Part shown: one piece after another, positions 13,301 through 21,714 of the stretch
Numbering within the stretch: the stretch's first letter is position 1
How the letters are laid out: every line of letters begins with the position of its first letter
DNA from: Sebastes aleutianus
Taxonomy: Eukaryota; Chordata; Actinopteri; Perciformes; Sebastidae
Length of the DNA stretch: 64,000 bases
Reading direction: 5' to 3'
Assembly (NCBI GenBank): GCA_916700875.1
Contig: CAKAKS010000034.1
Location: 16,769,718-16,833,717, forward strand
Translations under genes and position numbers: made by a program
The notes under the pieces: generated by a model
Told to the model about the DNA's origin: nothing
The model's database searches: none
The model's input: only the letters and a program-made list of their open reading frames with translations

Positions 13301-14102
13301 TTTAGAGAGAGAGAGTTACAAGCTTCACATTCCTATTCGAATATAATCCTTCAAAGTCCAATCATGTTGCTGGGGGAAAAAAAAACGCAGCCTTCCTACT
13401 GAAGTGGTGTATTTTTTTTTTTTTTCCGCCACCACCAAAGAAACCTTTGCTCAAAGCCTCCTCCTGCCTGGACTCACTGCACTTGATTAATGATTATATG
13501 GGAAACGATTTACAGTGCGCCATTACAATTCTTGCGTCAACCCTGATCAATCTGTGCTTTTAAATGCTTTTGTCTGCCCACGAAACTGAGTGTTTTAATG
13601 TGTGGAAAAGTATACAGGATGTTCTTCTTATTGGAGTGTGCCATGCAGGATTGAACCTGCTCCACATGTCCTAATTCAGAATGGAGCCACTGCGCCTTTA
13701 AAGCGTAATAATATCTCCAAGGTGCTTTTAGAAGCAGGCCTGTATTCACACCAGCGTCAAAAACGTATATGATAATATTATTTAAAAAAAAATCATCACA
13801 TATGCCACTATTTGCGACACACAAAAAGGCGCACCACCCCACTAGTGCGTTCGGTTTATTATAGTGTTGTGTTTTGCGCAATGGCTTGTTTAAATCTCCA
13901 TTAAAGCCACGAAACGTTTGTTGAAACAGCGAGCGATGACCTAGCCAGAGGAAAGACAAGGACGAGCTACACATTAATGGACCAGTGTGGTGCGAATAGA
14001 GGTCGGTGGATTAGTTTTTGTGTCCAGCTTTCTGCTCTCATGACTCACCTTGACAGCTGACAGCGTCAAAAATAATAGTGTCAAACTGTCAATAAAGTTC
14101 AT
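1306..14102 (-). CDS. vegfa: vascular endothelial growth factor A, eight coding exons
   Basis: Secreted dimeric growth factor that signals through VEGF receptor tyrosine kinases on endothelial cells. The joined exons (14102-14049, 11785-11743, 10932-10736, 9788-9712, 6852-6820, 3861-3787, 2243-2100, 1327-1306) give 645 nt, a 214-residue precursor and TGA. Domains: signal peptide about 1-20; cystine-knot PDGF/VEGF domain about 40-124 with PSCVVLTRCAGCC at 68-80 and all eight knot cysteines (45, 70, 76, 79, 80, 87, 121, 123); sequon NVT at 94-96; basic exon-6 stretch 136-155; heparin/neuropilin-binding domain 161-214 ending CDKPRR. All introns are GT-AG and exon phases match the mammalian gene. 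Exons 3 and 4 have the human lengths (197 and 77 nt). Skipping exon 6 gives 189 residues; skipping 6 and 7 gives 141. Presence of exon 6 and residues such as MEVYNKSLCKPRE lean towards the vegfab paralogue; vegfaa is not excluded. Oddity: exon 7 carries two extra cysteines. Confidence 0.97.
1328..2099 (-). other. vegfa: vegfa intron 7, mostly dispersed repeat
   Basis: Intron of 772 bp with donor GTAAGT next to exon 7 and acceptor TTTAG next to exon 8. From about 1480 to 1760 the sequence resembles a common teleost dispersed repeat with TTTTAGCTCCATTTTTGG and repeated GCTAAAT/GCTAGTC words. From 1833 to about 2076 it carries a partial copy of the CRE-bearing repeat that recurs at 30.7, 54.9 and 61.9 kb. 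Confidence 0.8.
1833..2076 (-). repeat. partial copy of the CRE-bearing dispersed repeat inside intron 7
   Basis: The stretch starts GGGCAACCTCCGGGTCTG and continues with AGCAGGGGGCGACTCC and TCTATGAGAAAATGA. It matches 61905-62070 in the same orientation and the reverse complement of 55380-55530. The part with the CRE (TGACGTCA) is missing here, replaced by GAATGGACGGGAGCC and TCTTTATACATCCATG. Its edge lies only about 23 bp from the exon 7 splice donor. Confidence 0.75.
2100..2243 (-). CDS. vegfa: vegfa exon 7 (heparin/neuropilin-binding domain)
   Basis: 144 nt between a TGTCCAG acceptor and a GTAAGT donor, encoding residues 160-208. Key motifs are SERRRRLFVQDPATCRCSC and DRQLELNERTC, close to the human heparin-binding domain. 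Human exon 7 is 132 nt; the 12 extra nucleotides insert a Cys-Asp-Thr-Cys segment (C166, C169) after CEPC. The mature C-terminal domain here thus has ten cysteines instead of eight. Included in 165- and 189-like isoforms, absent from the 121-like form. Confidence 0.96.
2244..3786 (-). other. vegfa: vegfa intron 6
   Basis: Intron of 1,543 bp with donor GTATGT and acceptor TGTCCAG. It contains a short (GA)n stretch at about 2281-2304. I see no coding exon and no clearly bounded transposon in it. Confidence 0.75.
3787..3861 (-). CDS. vegfa: vegfa exon 6 (basic matrix-binding cassette)
   Basis: 75 nt between CTCTTGCAG and GTATGT, residues 135-160, translating to the very basic KSRTGKGKGLKRKRKKNRDK. 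It is the counterpart of human exon 6a (72 nt), which tethers VEGF189 to heparan sulfate and matrix. Entry and exit are both phase 2, so it is a cassette that can be skipped without shifting the frame. Read-through past the donor would continue open for a while, but the GTATGT donor gives the conserved phase. Confidence 0.94.
4684..4743. repeat. perfect 60-bp palindrome (29-bp arms, 2-nt loop)
   Basis: The left arm 4684-4712 is the exact reverse complement of 4715-4743, with only two bases between them. The arms contain TGACATGTCTCTGTAGACA and its mirror. It sits in vegfa intron 5. No flanking target duplication or transposon ends are obvious. It could be a genuine hairpin, a very young inverted duplication, or an assembly or library snap-back artefact. 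Confidence 0.95.
5264..5486. mobile_element. short TIR element (MITE) in intron 5
   Basis: The left end reads GGGCCTTTCACACA and the right end is the reverse complement of GGGTCTTTCAAACA, so the termini are imperfect inverted repeats of about 14 bp. The interior is GC-rich with repeated ACTCCACTCCACTGC and GCACGC words. No transposase is encoded. Lookalike ends starting GGG(C/T)CTTTCA are common in teleost non-autonomous DNA elements; family assignment is not made. Confidence 0.65.
5525..5815. repeat. GCTAACATG-type dispersed repeat
   Basis: Contains repeated GCTAACA, CATGTTGCC, TTAGCATGCTA and a segment ending with a GTGGGACAGACC word. The same word set occurs at 21715-22105 and 54575-54880. 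This is a familiar teleost dispersed repeat; boundaries are approximate. Confidence 0.6.
6820..6852 (-). CDS. vegfa: vegfa exon 5
   Basis: A 33-nt micro-exon between TTTTCAG and GTGAGT. The first base completes R124 and the exon then encodes LRKDVKEQRE, ending with two bases of K135. Human exon 5 is 30 nt. The link between the receptor-binding knot and the basic cassette is Lys/Arg/Glu-rich; in the family the equivalent region is a plasmin cleavage area. Found by phase and splice sites; too short to be recognised as an ORF. Confidence 0.92.
7490..7605. repeat. AGTAAAAGTA-type dispersed repeat
   Basis: Contains TTACTTAAGTAAAAGTAGCA and GCGAAAGTACTGAATTCA. Related sequence occurs, reverse-complemented, at 18590-18680, and similar AGTAAAAGTA words at 16520-16640 and 51600-52030. 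It abuts the TTAA-flanked element that follows. Confidence 0.55.
7606..7884. mobile_element. TTAA-flanked MITE, 3' end altered
   Basis: Starts TTAAAGGTGCAGTGTGTAGG and carries the family words CTAGAGCCAGTGTTTG, AAACATGGCGGC and GGCTCATTCTA shared with copies at 26953-27368 and 48800-49331. The left terminus matches those copies, but the expected mirror terminus CACACTG(C/T)(A/T)CCTTTAA is missing. The element instead stops at GGCCCTTTAA. Coordinates are from TTAA to TTAA. Confidence 0.7.
7881..8180. repeat. dispersed repeat with a TTAAAGAATGTCAAATT terminus
   Basis: Begins with TTAAAGAATGTCAAATT, whose reverse complement lies at 18554-18570. It contains TGGCGGAGTCCGCCATT, related to AATGGCGGACTCCGCCACT near 18163-18181 and AAATGGCGGACCCCGCC near 18754. 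These shared words show one family at both places; exact ends are unclear. Confidence 0.55.
8340..8470. repeat. TTAGGTTTAGG-type dispersed repeat fragment
   Basis: Contains GATTTAGGCACCAAAACTAC and TGGTTAGGTTTTGG, the same family as 18960-19050, 44431-44690 and 47355-47425. Confidence 0.55.
9712..9788 (-). CDS. vegfa: vegfa exon 4 (end of cystine-knot domain)
   Basis: 77 nt, exactly the mammalian length, between TCCACAG and GTAAGA. It encodes residues 99-124: IKRIKPQRQQNDIFMSF then TEHSACECR, with the last two knot cysteines (121, 123) in CEC. Starts on a codon boundary and ends with two bases of R124. Missed as an ORF because it is short and flanked by stops. Confidence 0.96.
9789..10735 (-). 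other. vegfa: vegfa intron 3
   Basis: Intron of 947 bp, donor GTCAGT, acceptor TCCACAG. It contains a hairpin-forming segment with internal repeats at 10440-10575 (listed separately). Otherwise nothing recognisable. Confidence 0.75.
10465..10571. repeat. imperfect tandem repeat with inverted ends in intron 3
   Basis: The words GGGCCACTTGG, AGAAGGGCACTTGTG, AGAAGGGCACTTGGA and AGGGACACTTGA follow each other at roughly 20-35 bp intervals. The segment is closed by inverted repeats: GCAGAAGGGCAC (10483-10494) with GTGCCCTTCTGC (10560-10571), and GGGCTCT (10521-10527) with AGAGCCC (10551-10557). The transcript could fold into a bulged hairpin of about 90 nt. Confidence 0.75.
10736..10932 (-). CDS. 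vegfa: vegfa exon 3 (core of the cystine-knot domain)
   Basis: 197 nt, identical in length to the human exon, between CCCACCAG and GTCAGT. Encodes residues 33-98: helix residues VIPLMEVYNKSLCKPRELL, QEYPEEVEHIFIPSC, then VVLTRCAGCCTDEIMQC and the N-glycosylation sequon NVT at 94-96. Six of the eight knot cysteines are here, including the interchain pair region. First base-pair phase completes V33 with exon 2, and the exon ends on a codon boundary. This is the strongest single match in the window. Confidence 0.98.
10933..11742 (-). other. vegfa: vegfa intron 2
   Basis: Intron of 810 bp with donor GTAGGT and acceptor CCCACCAG. There is a short (AC)n-rich patch near 11080-11106. No other feature seen. 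Confidence 0.75.
11743..11785 (-). CDS. vegfa: vegfa exon 2 (mature N-terminus)
   Basis: 43 nt between TTTGCAG and GTAGGT, encoding SAHIPKETGRGPHD and the first base of V33. It corresponds to human exon 2 (52 nt). This is the short, poorly conserved segment between signal peptide and knot. Phase 0 in, phase 1 out, as in the family. Teleost VEGF-A proteins typically have AHIPK at this point, which supports the call despite its small size. Confidence 0.93.
12048..12590. repeat. tandem duplication with 269-bp period in intron 1
   Basis: The word AAGAGCTGATCCTGAACC begins at 12048 and again at 12317, and the two copies stay alignable through GTAAAGTAGAAAGAGAGTTA, CCTTAATTAAGCTGCTTTA, CCTGTTATATGTGGTG and CCAAACTCCCTATATAAGCT. 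Copies differ by scattered substitutions and small indels, for example a 6-nt insertion (TTTATA before TTCATGAA) in the second. Confidence 0.92.
12790..12935. other. CpG-rich patch in intron 1
   Basis: Dense CG dinucleotides in an otherwise AT-rich intron: CCGTGCGCGCAATTACGC, CTCTCGCGCGCACC, GTCGCGCGCAACATCTCGCG. It contains tandem CTCGCGCAACATCTCG-like words. It might be a regulatory element in intron 1 or a repeat; function is not shown by the sequence. Confidence 0.45.
14049..14102 (-). CDS. vegfa: vegfa exon 1 coding part (signal peptide)
   Basis: Start codon at 14102-14100 in a good context (A at -3, G at -1), followed by 18 codons, MNFIDSLTLLFLTLSAVK, and the donor GTGAGT. Human VEGF-A also begins MNF and breaks after a Lys codon in the same phase. 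The hydrophobic run LTLLFLTLSAV is the signal peptide core; cleavage probably falls around residues 18-20. Confidence 0.93.
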
Positions 14103-14227
14103 CGTGTTTGACAAATCCAAATCCAAAAGGCAAGGCGACGTTTTTTAAAATCCAAGAGGCCAATGTGGCTGTGAAGTTTTACAACAGCAAGTACCAACAA
14201 CAACAACAAACAAACAAGTGGACCGGT

Positions 14228-14476
14228 TTAAAACTTCTCTAAATAAGGAGCACTAAGGGGTTGTAATGGCAAATCCATGTTGGTCCCAGTGTACAATCCT
14301 TTGCGCATAATAACTTCTTCTTCTTCTTTTTCTTCTTCTGATTCTTCTTCCTTCTTCTTCAACTGTTGCCAATGATTTTCAAGATATCCAGAAAAACGAG
14401 AATCCAAGACGCAAAACGATTCACATTGTTCCGCAGCAGACCTCGACTTTCTTGCAAGGGAATAATAGCAATCCAC
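14228..14476 (-). other. upstream ORF of 82 codons in the presumed leader
   Basis: ATG at 14476, stop TAA at 14230-14228, 125 nt before the vegfa start and out of frame with it. Its middle is KKKEEESEEEKEEEE, produced by the GAA-rich tract. In mammals a purine-rich leader tract lies in the CUG-initiated N-terminal extension of long VEGF and gives a similar acidic run. Here the frame is different and closed, so it is at most a regulatory uORF. Coding function is not claimed. Confidence 0.35.
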
Positions 14477-14770
14477 ATTACAGAAAAAATAATCCCATGC
14501 TTGTTGCGTTGCCAGCCGTCTCCAAGCGTCTGTCCATTGGAAACTTGTTGTAAGCCTGTACTCTACTCTCTACTCCTGCTGCGTGCAACGTGAACCCATA
14601 GGACCAGGATGACGTTGAGGTGAAAAAAGAAAAAGAGATACTCTTCACCACACTAAACTGCCCTATTGCACTGAGCTTCACTGCGCAACTAAGCAGGTCG
14701 ACTTCTTTCAGTTCAGTGTCAGACAAGACCGAGTCCACCTCTGTGCCGGTCTCTCTCCATACTGTGGCTG

Positions 14771-14772
<2 letters not shown>

Positions 14773-14806
<34 letters not shown>
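14773..14806. repeat. (TG)17 microsatellite
   Basis: Uninterrupted TG dinucleotide run, which reads CA on the vegfa strand, in the presumed leader or core promoter area. Confidence 0.95.
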
Positions 14807-14807
<1 letters not shown>

Positions 14808-14890
14808 CACAGACGTGGATGATTGGTGGATCATCAGAACAGGGTAGGTGTGTCCTCTATGGGCTGATATATTACCAACAAGCAACCCTG

Positions 14891-15720
14891 AAGAAGTCTT
14901 TTTTCAACCAAAAAAAAGTTTAATCTATTAAAACGTCGACTCATGTGACCACATCACAAGCAAGCTATTAAAAGTCTATTTATTATTTATTTTTTTTATT
15001 TGAGGAAAAAAAAAAAAGGACTGAGGCGCATCCTGATATTTTGTATACTTGCGTCACTGGCTTAAATATCATCCACTCTTTCCATGCTTTTCTTATCCAA
15101 TTCATCATTTCCAACATGCAGGATGCATCTTTTACGCAGCTTTATCTTTATCTTTTATTCGGATATCCATTAGCTTGTGGCTGAAGCCCAGCTATTCTTC
15201 CTCCTGGAGTCCACTTATAAAGCACTTTGAACTGTTTAAGGCTACATTTCAATACATAATCACATTACAATCTTTTACCAACAATGACCACAACATCAAA
15301 AGCGACAGCAACAAAAAACACAACAATATTCAAGACACAACACCAACACACAACACAGGACCTATAGGTTCAAGTTAATACTTTTCACAGAGTATAGATG
15401 TAAATATGATTCATTAGTGGTTGGACCATAGCATATTATGTCAAAATACAAAAACATACAAAAATGCTTAATATCAAAGATGCGCAATCTAGTATAATAC
15501 AACAATTGTATGGGTTATTATTTCTGTACTTTATAGTTATACACAGACCTCGTTGCTGTAGCAAATTCTGGAATCTAATGAGCTATTTTGTAACTCATTC
15601 ATTGAGGACATTACCAGTGAACACATTCTAGAACACAAATACAAACAAACAATATATGACCTTGGATGGTACCCTTGAGGTGATTAACTGATTTCCCTTT
15701 GAGATAATTGGTATAAACTT
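14891..15720. other. AT-rich region between presumed leader and CpG-rich block
   Basis: No coding signal. There are T-rich (14975-15000) and A-rich (15005-15017) runs. The part near 15170-15240, with GGATATCCATTAGC and ACTTATAAAGCACTTTGAA, looks like a dispersed repeat piece. The vegfa transcription start could lie here. Confidence 0.4.
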
Positions 15721-15905
15721 GCTGGAGCGCGAAAGAGAGCGCGTGTGTGCCCGGACACGTAGCCCCGGACACGTAGTGCATGTGTGCGTGCGCAGTGCAA
15801 CGTGTGCCGTTCAGTGATCCGCCGCCGCGCGCCAGTCAGTCATGATCAGTCGCCGCCGGTCAGTGCGCGCACAATACGCACACAACTCATGGAAAATAAG
15901 GTGCA
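15721..15905 (-). promoter_or_regulatory. CpG-rich vegfa upstream region with a tandem hypoxia-response-type site
   Basis: The only strongly CpG-rich block upstream of vegfa, about 1.65 kb before the start codon. On the gene strand TACGTGTCCGG occurs twice, 14 bp apart (plus-strand CCGGACACGTAG at 15751-15762 and 15765-15776). TACGTG is the HIF core of the human VEGFA hypoxia response element, which also lies about 2 kb upstream of the ATG. A third ACGTG (15800-15804, plus strand) and several GCGTG words are adjacent. GCCGCCG words at 15830 and 15852 add GC boxes of unknown meaning. Regulatory function is inference. Confidence 0.6.
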
Positions 15906-18100
15906 TGCGTCGTCGTGACTAAAAAGTTATTCCACCTCCTCCGTCACTGCAACCGAAAGGAGAATGGAAGAAAGAAGCCACCTGACCGGTCATGACTCTT
16001 TTTTTTATTTTTTTATTTCTTCGAGCAGCTGAAACATCCCAGCAGAGGAAGAGGAGGGAATACAGAGGAAGAGGGAGTGAGAAGGCAAACATTGTGATTG
16101 ATAAATGAAGTGAAACAGCGTCACACAGCTCATGTATCATGATTGGTAACGCTGTTGATGATGATGGAGATGATGATGAAGATGGTGTTATATACAGCCT
16201 CTTTCCATCTTTTTTTTTTTTTTTATACTTTATTTTTTCCCTTTTTTCATATATGCAATCCACTGCTGGTAATTACAACAGTCCATAAACCAACTTTTAA
16301 GTAGATGAGCTTTACAGACAAACCCATCAAGTACACTATAGAGAAAACAACCTCAACATTTAAAACCGAAACAAAACCAAGAAAAGAAATAACAATAATA
16401 ATAATAATGACAAAAAGAAAGAATAGAGTTTTCTTTCCAACGTTGAGTAACTGGGTATGTGTACATGTCAGTGTTGGAGAGGTATTCATATAATTTACTA
16501 AAATTAAAAGCAGCAATACCAAACTATAAAAATACTCTATTAAAAAGTAAAAGTCCTCCATTAGAAATTAAGTAAAAGTAATGAAGTGTTAGTAAAACAA
16601 TGTGCATAAAGTATGAAAAGTAAAAGTATGCCCCTTGTCAGTGTAATGTTGAATATTATTATTGATGTATTAACATGTAGCCTACTGCATGGAGCTGGTT
16701 GACATGAAGCTAATATACAGGTTATTAGCAATGCATTGTATTTTATAATTCAATCATATATTTTATTTATAAAAATCTGAAAGAATTAAAATAAATGTAG
16801 TGGAGTGAAACATAAAGAAATACTCATATGAATACATGTTTTAGTTGTTAGAAATTAGTTTTATTTATTATTTTTCCTCTGCTTTTTAACGGTTAAAAGC
16901 CTAAAGTCATTTGTATTAAATTCAGTTCTCTCCTACAGGCAAATGCTGACTAAAGTGAAATTAGTGAAATTACTTTAAAGGCTTACTTTCTTCATCTGAA
17001 TTTAAATTATAGTTAAATTAACCAAAAAATAAAAGGAACTTCATGTGTAAAATGTGCAGGGCCATCGTCTGTCAAACAAATTATGTTTAATATCTCTAAA
17101 CAATCTTATGTTAAATGTCTTTCTTTAACAACTAGCTGACTGAAATGCTCTTTGAGTTAATATGTGTGCAATGTTTCTAGATAATATCATGTATCAGCTC
17201 CACATAGTAGTGATGCCCTCTGCTGGACCAAGAGGCCACTGCAGGACAAAGTGGTGTCTGTACCTCCGGCACACTGACAGATTGATAGACACCAAGGAAG
17301 TGGAAAGAGCTGATAAGTATGTAATGACATAAGTCGGCAGCTATGTGCCTGACATATTGGGCCTGCTTGCTACAACTCATACCTTACAGCGCGTACAACA
17401 TGGAATGAGGAAGAAGAAAAAAAGGTGGGAGACAATGAGACTTTACAGTGGAGAGAATTGAAGCGTGATGGAGCAGGAAAGCAGAGAGGCAGAGTGAGTG
17501 ATAGATAAGGTGAAAGAGAGCTTTTAGGAAGAGAAGGATCGGGCTGTCACGTAACCGGAGAGGAGTCCCTTGGCTCGGTACCCAATCCGTAGTTTAATTG
17601 AAGAATAACACTTGGGTTCATTAATGGTGTCTCCGGGCTCCCGTTTCTGCTGACTCAGAGTGTGTGTCTTTGTCTATGTGTGCACTCAAGTGGGCAAGGT
17701 TACAGTGGACACAGTGCATGGGTGAGCGAGTGTATCCCGGTTTGTGCTGACTATACATACATACACATGCGTAAACACACACACACACACGCTTTAATGA
17801 AGTGGTCCTTTCTTGAAAGTACAACAAACAGCCTCCCCTGCGTGGATCCGCACATTGACGCACATTTGTAAGCGTCATCATGGTACCAGGAAGTCAGGGT
17901 GATTCCTGTCTGTGCTGAGGGGGCAGCAAGTTTAATACCACAGCGAACATTCTTTGAGCAGCTACTTTGTCACAAATTGTCAAAATCCAATTGAAGCAGT
18001 AAGAATTTATAGTATTTGCCGTGACTTAAAACAGCTCCGATAAGGCGTTAGGAGAGTGAACAGTAAACATCGATATCAATAAGATAAAATGTTGAACTAC
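15906..18100. other. intergenic, upstream of vegfa
   Basis: No coding exon found. Contents: GATGATG simple sequence (16150-16190), T-rich run (16208-16225), AATAAT run (16390-16410), AGTAAAAGTA-type repeat (16520-16640), and short (AC)n/(TG)n patches at 17660-17795. The stretch 17400-17650 appears free of repeats that I recognise. Confidence 0.5.
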
Positions 18101-18780
18101 ATGCTCCATCATTTCCTGTGAATCCCTCGTGCGTAGGAGGGTAATTTGAATCCAGAACAGCAATGGCGGACTCCGCCACTAAGAAAGAATAGTATCGAAA
18201 ATGTTAAACATCATGCCTTTAATCATCCACAGTACAGTGCAGTTCATCTGTAACAATAAGTAAGGGATAATGTACAGCGAGATGCAAATAAATCCAGCCA
18301 GGTGGACCCCGACGCAAAGTGGAGGGGTCTTACATCGCCCTGAAGGGGTTTATTTCACAACAATGACCCGCTAGCTGTACATTATCCCGCTTATTACACA
18401 GCTACTTACTGAAGAAATCAATAATTTGCCACAAAAACGGCAGAGTCAGAGATCAGAAGTGCGTCCATAGCAACGGTCTGCTATAAAGAAATAACAGAAC
18501 GTAGAATGCCGTGATTGACCAATCAGAATCGAATATTCAACAAAGTAATAATTAAATTTGACATTCTTTAAATGGTCATTCTGCCTAGTACATTTACATT
18601 TAATGCTTGACTACATTTTGTTGTTAAAACTGTTAAGTATTAGTGAATTCAGTACTTTTGCTTGTAATTATAAAAACGGTAACGCTGGATTACATGAATG
18701 CATTGTTTCCTGTGAATCCTTTACAGTAGGTAAGCAATTTGGATCCTGTGCGGAAATGGCGGACCCCGCCACTAAAAGTT
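18100..18780. repeat. composite repeat with internal foldback
   Basis: Two diverged direct copies of TTTCCTGTGAATCC ... AATGGCGGA(C/T)(C)CCGCCACTAA end near 18185 and 18775. Between them lies an inverted repeat, GGGATAATGTACAGC near 18268 and GCTGTACATTATCCC near 18374. The segment 18280-18570 (reverse) matches 35195-35400, sharing ATTGACCAATCAGA, CCATAGCAACGGTCTG and CGCCCTGAAGGGGTTTATTT. Confidence 0.65.
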
Positions 18781-18879
18781 AAAATCTTAAGGATTATAGC
18801 TGATCAGATGGTTCATATTCCTAAATACATTTTTAGGGGGCCAGTAAGGGCCCAACCGTTAATCTTTGTAAACACGTAC

Positions 18880-19340
18880 TCATCCCATCTCGTCACATAT
18901 GGCCGCTTTGTCACGCGCTTTGGAAATCTCTTGGCGTCACTTTATATTTGGCATCAAAACCACTATAGTTTCCCTTTGCGTTACTTTAGGATTAGGCAAC
19001 AAAACCACTCGGTTAGGTTTAGGAAAAAACAACATTGTTGGGCTTAAAACTACTACTTTTGTGCAGTTAAAATGAAACTGAATGTTGGGAACACGGGACA
19101 CAAACAAACAGCTGATTATAACGTGAAAGTGAAACTAAACACACGGGATACAAACAGAGGTCTCCGGGACGCATTGACTTCCCCTCCCGCCCGCCTACTG
19201 TTGACATGGATGGGTTTACATTGTAGTTAATGGAAAGCCCGGTGCATACTGGCGCTAATGCGTGCCTTGTGTGGCGGTATCACACGACGACGGCTGTGAC
19301 AAAGCCTCTGTATTTGACACCCTGGGAATGAGAGCGGGCT
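18880..19340. repeat. TTAGGTTTAGGCAACAAAACC-type dispersed repeat
   Basis: Contains GGATTAGGCAACAAAACCAC, GGTTAGGTTTAGGAAAA, GTTGGGCTTAAAAC and later GGTCTCCGGGACGCATTGAC. The same words in the same order occur at 47240-47760 and, in reverse, around 44310-44690. Confidence 0.65.
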
Positions 19341-19345
19341 GGTAG

Positions 19346-19391
19346 ACGATTACCAAAAGTTTTGACTATGAGCCCAACTTTTGGTAATCGT
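19346..19391. repeat. 16-bp inverted repeat with 14-nt loop
   Basis: ACGATTACCAAAAGTT (19346-19361) is mirrored exactly by AACTTTTGGTAATCGT (19376-19391), and TTACCAAAAGTTTTGGC follows directly. Confidence 0.85.
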
Positions 19392-19399
19392 TTACCAAA

Positions 19400-21714
19400 A
19401 GTTTTGGCTAGGTGCAAAAAGCCCAAGTACATTTTAAAAAAATATTATCCATCATATAGACACAATCCTGAAGGTCTTTGTGATTACAGTTTGTTTTTTT
19501 ACACTCAAAGAAATGTACAGAAGTTTATTTTTTCAATACTTTATCATGCTTGAACTTGAGTGATCTTACCTTGCAGAAACAGCAGTGTGTGTGTGTGTGT
19601 GTGTGAGAGAGAGGATGAAAGTCACATTGTTTAATGTATAATGTAACAGAGGCTTTTCCATTACCAAAAGCCTAATGGCTGACTGCCACACTCTTTTATC
19701 ACCTGGCGCCAAATTACACATTCTTCTTCTTCTCCGTTCCCTCTCCTTCTTTTCGCCTTGTAGGCCTACACTCCCTTTTGTAAGAAGTGAGTCTTCGCCT
19801 TTTGGCGTGTGTTCGTGAGAAGCGTAAGCTGCTGGTGAGTGTGTTGAAGGGAGTGATTTGCACAGCAAGGTGCTTCTGACTGAGTTATCGGAGTCGACCT
19901 CTTCACCAATCTTATATAAATTATCCAGGAATTAACCTTCAACTGCGTGCCCCGATAATGTGTTCTGATAACATTCACTGTTCAACGCCATGTGACCGAG
20001 CTGCATAAGTGTGTGCACATACACATAGGCGCGTGCCTGAAACATTAAATGAGGAGTATGTGTGTGACTTGTGTTTTGGGCCCATTATGTACGTGCAAAT
20101 GTTTGTGTCTCTCGGATAAGGTTTAAATAATGTCATTCCATTCCTCAAAGAAAGCGTCTGACGGCCGCTTGGACTCAACGCGGCACAGATGACTTAACTC
20201 ACTCTTGATAGCGGAGGTGTAAATCATCAGCCAATCAGTGTTGCGACCGTTGACCCTGCCCAGCTGTGAGGAGCGTGCCGCGCAGAGGCGGCACACGTCC
20301 ACCCGACCTTCATTAAACCTTCCCACCTCCTCCTCCATCCCGCTCTCTTATTATGATGAGCGGATAAGTGGAAGCTTTTAGATGAAGTACGAGCTAAAGT
20401 TCGAGCACTTTTAATGGCTCTTCCTTTCCTTTTCCTCCCTCTCTCCTCTCCAGTTTATCTCATTTGGCCAGTTCCAGTAAGTGAGTTGGTTTTTGTGTAC
20501 TCTCAGTCAAGCAGTTCAAAGAGTTCATAAGCCTATTTGGTCAGTGAAGAAGAAAAATGAAAGGAAAGAGCTGGAGAGAGCGAGGAGAATTTACTGTACT
20601 TTAACCCGACCAAAGGCTAGTCCTGTCAACATTGATCATATTCCAATATGTTGGGACTAGCCCCGGAGGACCACATGTTCAGGAAGTCACACAGCAGAAA
20701 CGGGGAGTTAGAGAAGAAGAAGACGGGTTCAGGTCAATCTTCACGAGTGATAATGGAGCGTGCATGTTGATATATTTGGCTCCATGAATCCATGTTTCTC
20801 TAATTTTAAGTACTAGTCCGCGGAAGATTTCAGAATATTTTACAATTTTCCTCTTTATGAGCTGAAAGATGCTAAAATGCCACATAAAGCTGATGGAAAC
20901 TGCAAATTCTTCACTACAAATGACGCCTTTCACATTACATGTAGTCATTTTTTCCCATTGTTGATATAAAAATGTTGATTACTGCAGCTTTAAGGTTGGG
21001 GAGAGATTGTTCATGAATAAAGAAAACCAATGACTGTTGGTAGGAGACGATACACAAACCCTGATCTCCGTTTCTTGAGCTAAGAAAGACTAATCTCATT
21101 GTTTACATATCTTCAAAGTGCATCCACAAGTTTGTCTCTCTCTGTTTAAATAGTACCCAAAGAAGTAAAATTCCTCATTGAGAATACAAAGAAAAATCTT
21201 ATCCAATCCTAAATGTCAAGCCATTTAATAAATGGTATTTGCTGTCCACATTTCAGCGCTTTTATCTCTTAAGAGAACATCTCCCAGGTGTGTTTGGGAA
21301 CTCTCTGTATAAGTCACTTTCCTTACGCACACACTGACCTTATCTGTGTGTGCCTTTCATTGTGGGCCTGTCACGACTCTCCCATCCCGGGCCTGTTGAT
21401 GACCACACAGGAATCCTCACAAACACAAACACAAGCACAAACACAAACATGAGTACTACTCCTAACAAACGCTGACCCGTGACCTCAGGTTTTGACCTCA
21501 GGTTAATGCATTGTGAAGCTGGGACGAAATGCCAGCTGATTTAACAACCTGAATACACCTGGACCACTTTAAACCTCTACATTTAGCAGATCACAGATGA
21601 CACCGGGTCACCGGATACTTTCCACCAAAGAAATAGTCCCTAAGACTGTTGACGATGTGGGCTATGGATTAGCACGCTTACAGGGGACACTGTTTCTGAA
21701 AAGAGATGTTGCTT
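19400..21714. other. intergenic, mostly without recognised repeats
   Basis: Contains a (GT)n run at 19585-19605 and AC-rich words near 21420-21450. No splice-bounded coding segment recognised. The part 20110-20620 has no repeats I recognise and could hold conserved non-coding sequence. Confidence 0.45.

Larger units (their letters stand above)
11786..14048 (-). other. vegfa: vegfa intron 1
   Basis: Intron of 2,263 bp, donor GTGAGT and acceptor TTTGCAG. It holds a 269-bp direct duplication (12048-12590) and a CpG-rich patch around 12800-12930. Position 13425-13440 has a run of T. No coding exon found. Confidence 0.75.
14103..14890 (-). other. vegfa: presumed vegfa 5' UTR / exon 1 leader
   Basis: Sequence upstream of the start codon without an obvious splice acceptor. 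Human VEGFA has a leader of about 1 kb; the length here is inference, and I cannot place the transcription start. Features: a GAA-rich purine tract on the transcript (14313-14360), an 82-codon upstream ORF (14476-14228), and a (CA)n run on the transcript (14773-14806). Confidence 0.5.

Noticed and set aside
13425..13440. T-run as a terminator
   Set aside because: A homopolymer inside a Pol II intron has no terminator meaning here.
14478..14885. 135-codon minus-strand ORF directly upstream of the uORF
   Set aside because: Its HTHTHTHT run comes from the (TG)n microsatellite and the rest shows no domain; it is a chance ORF in the leader region.
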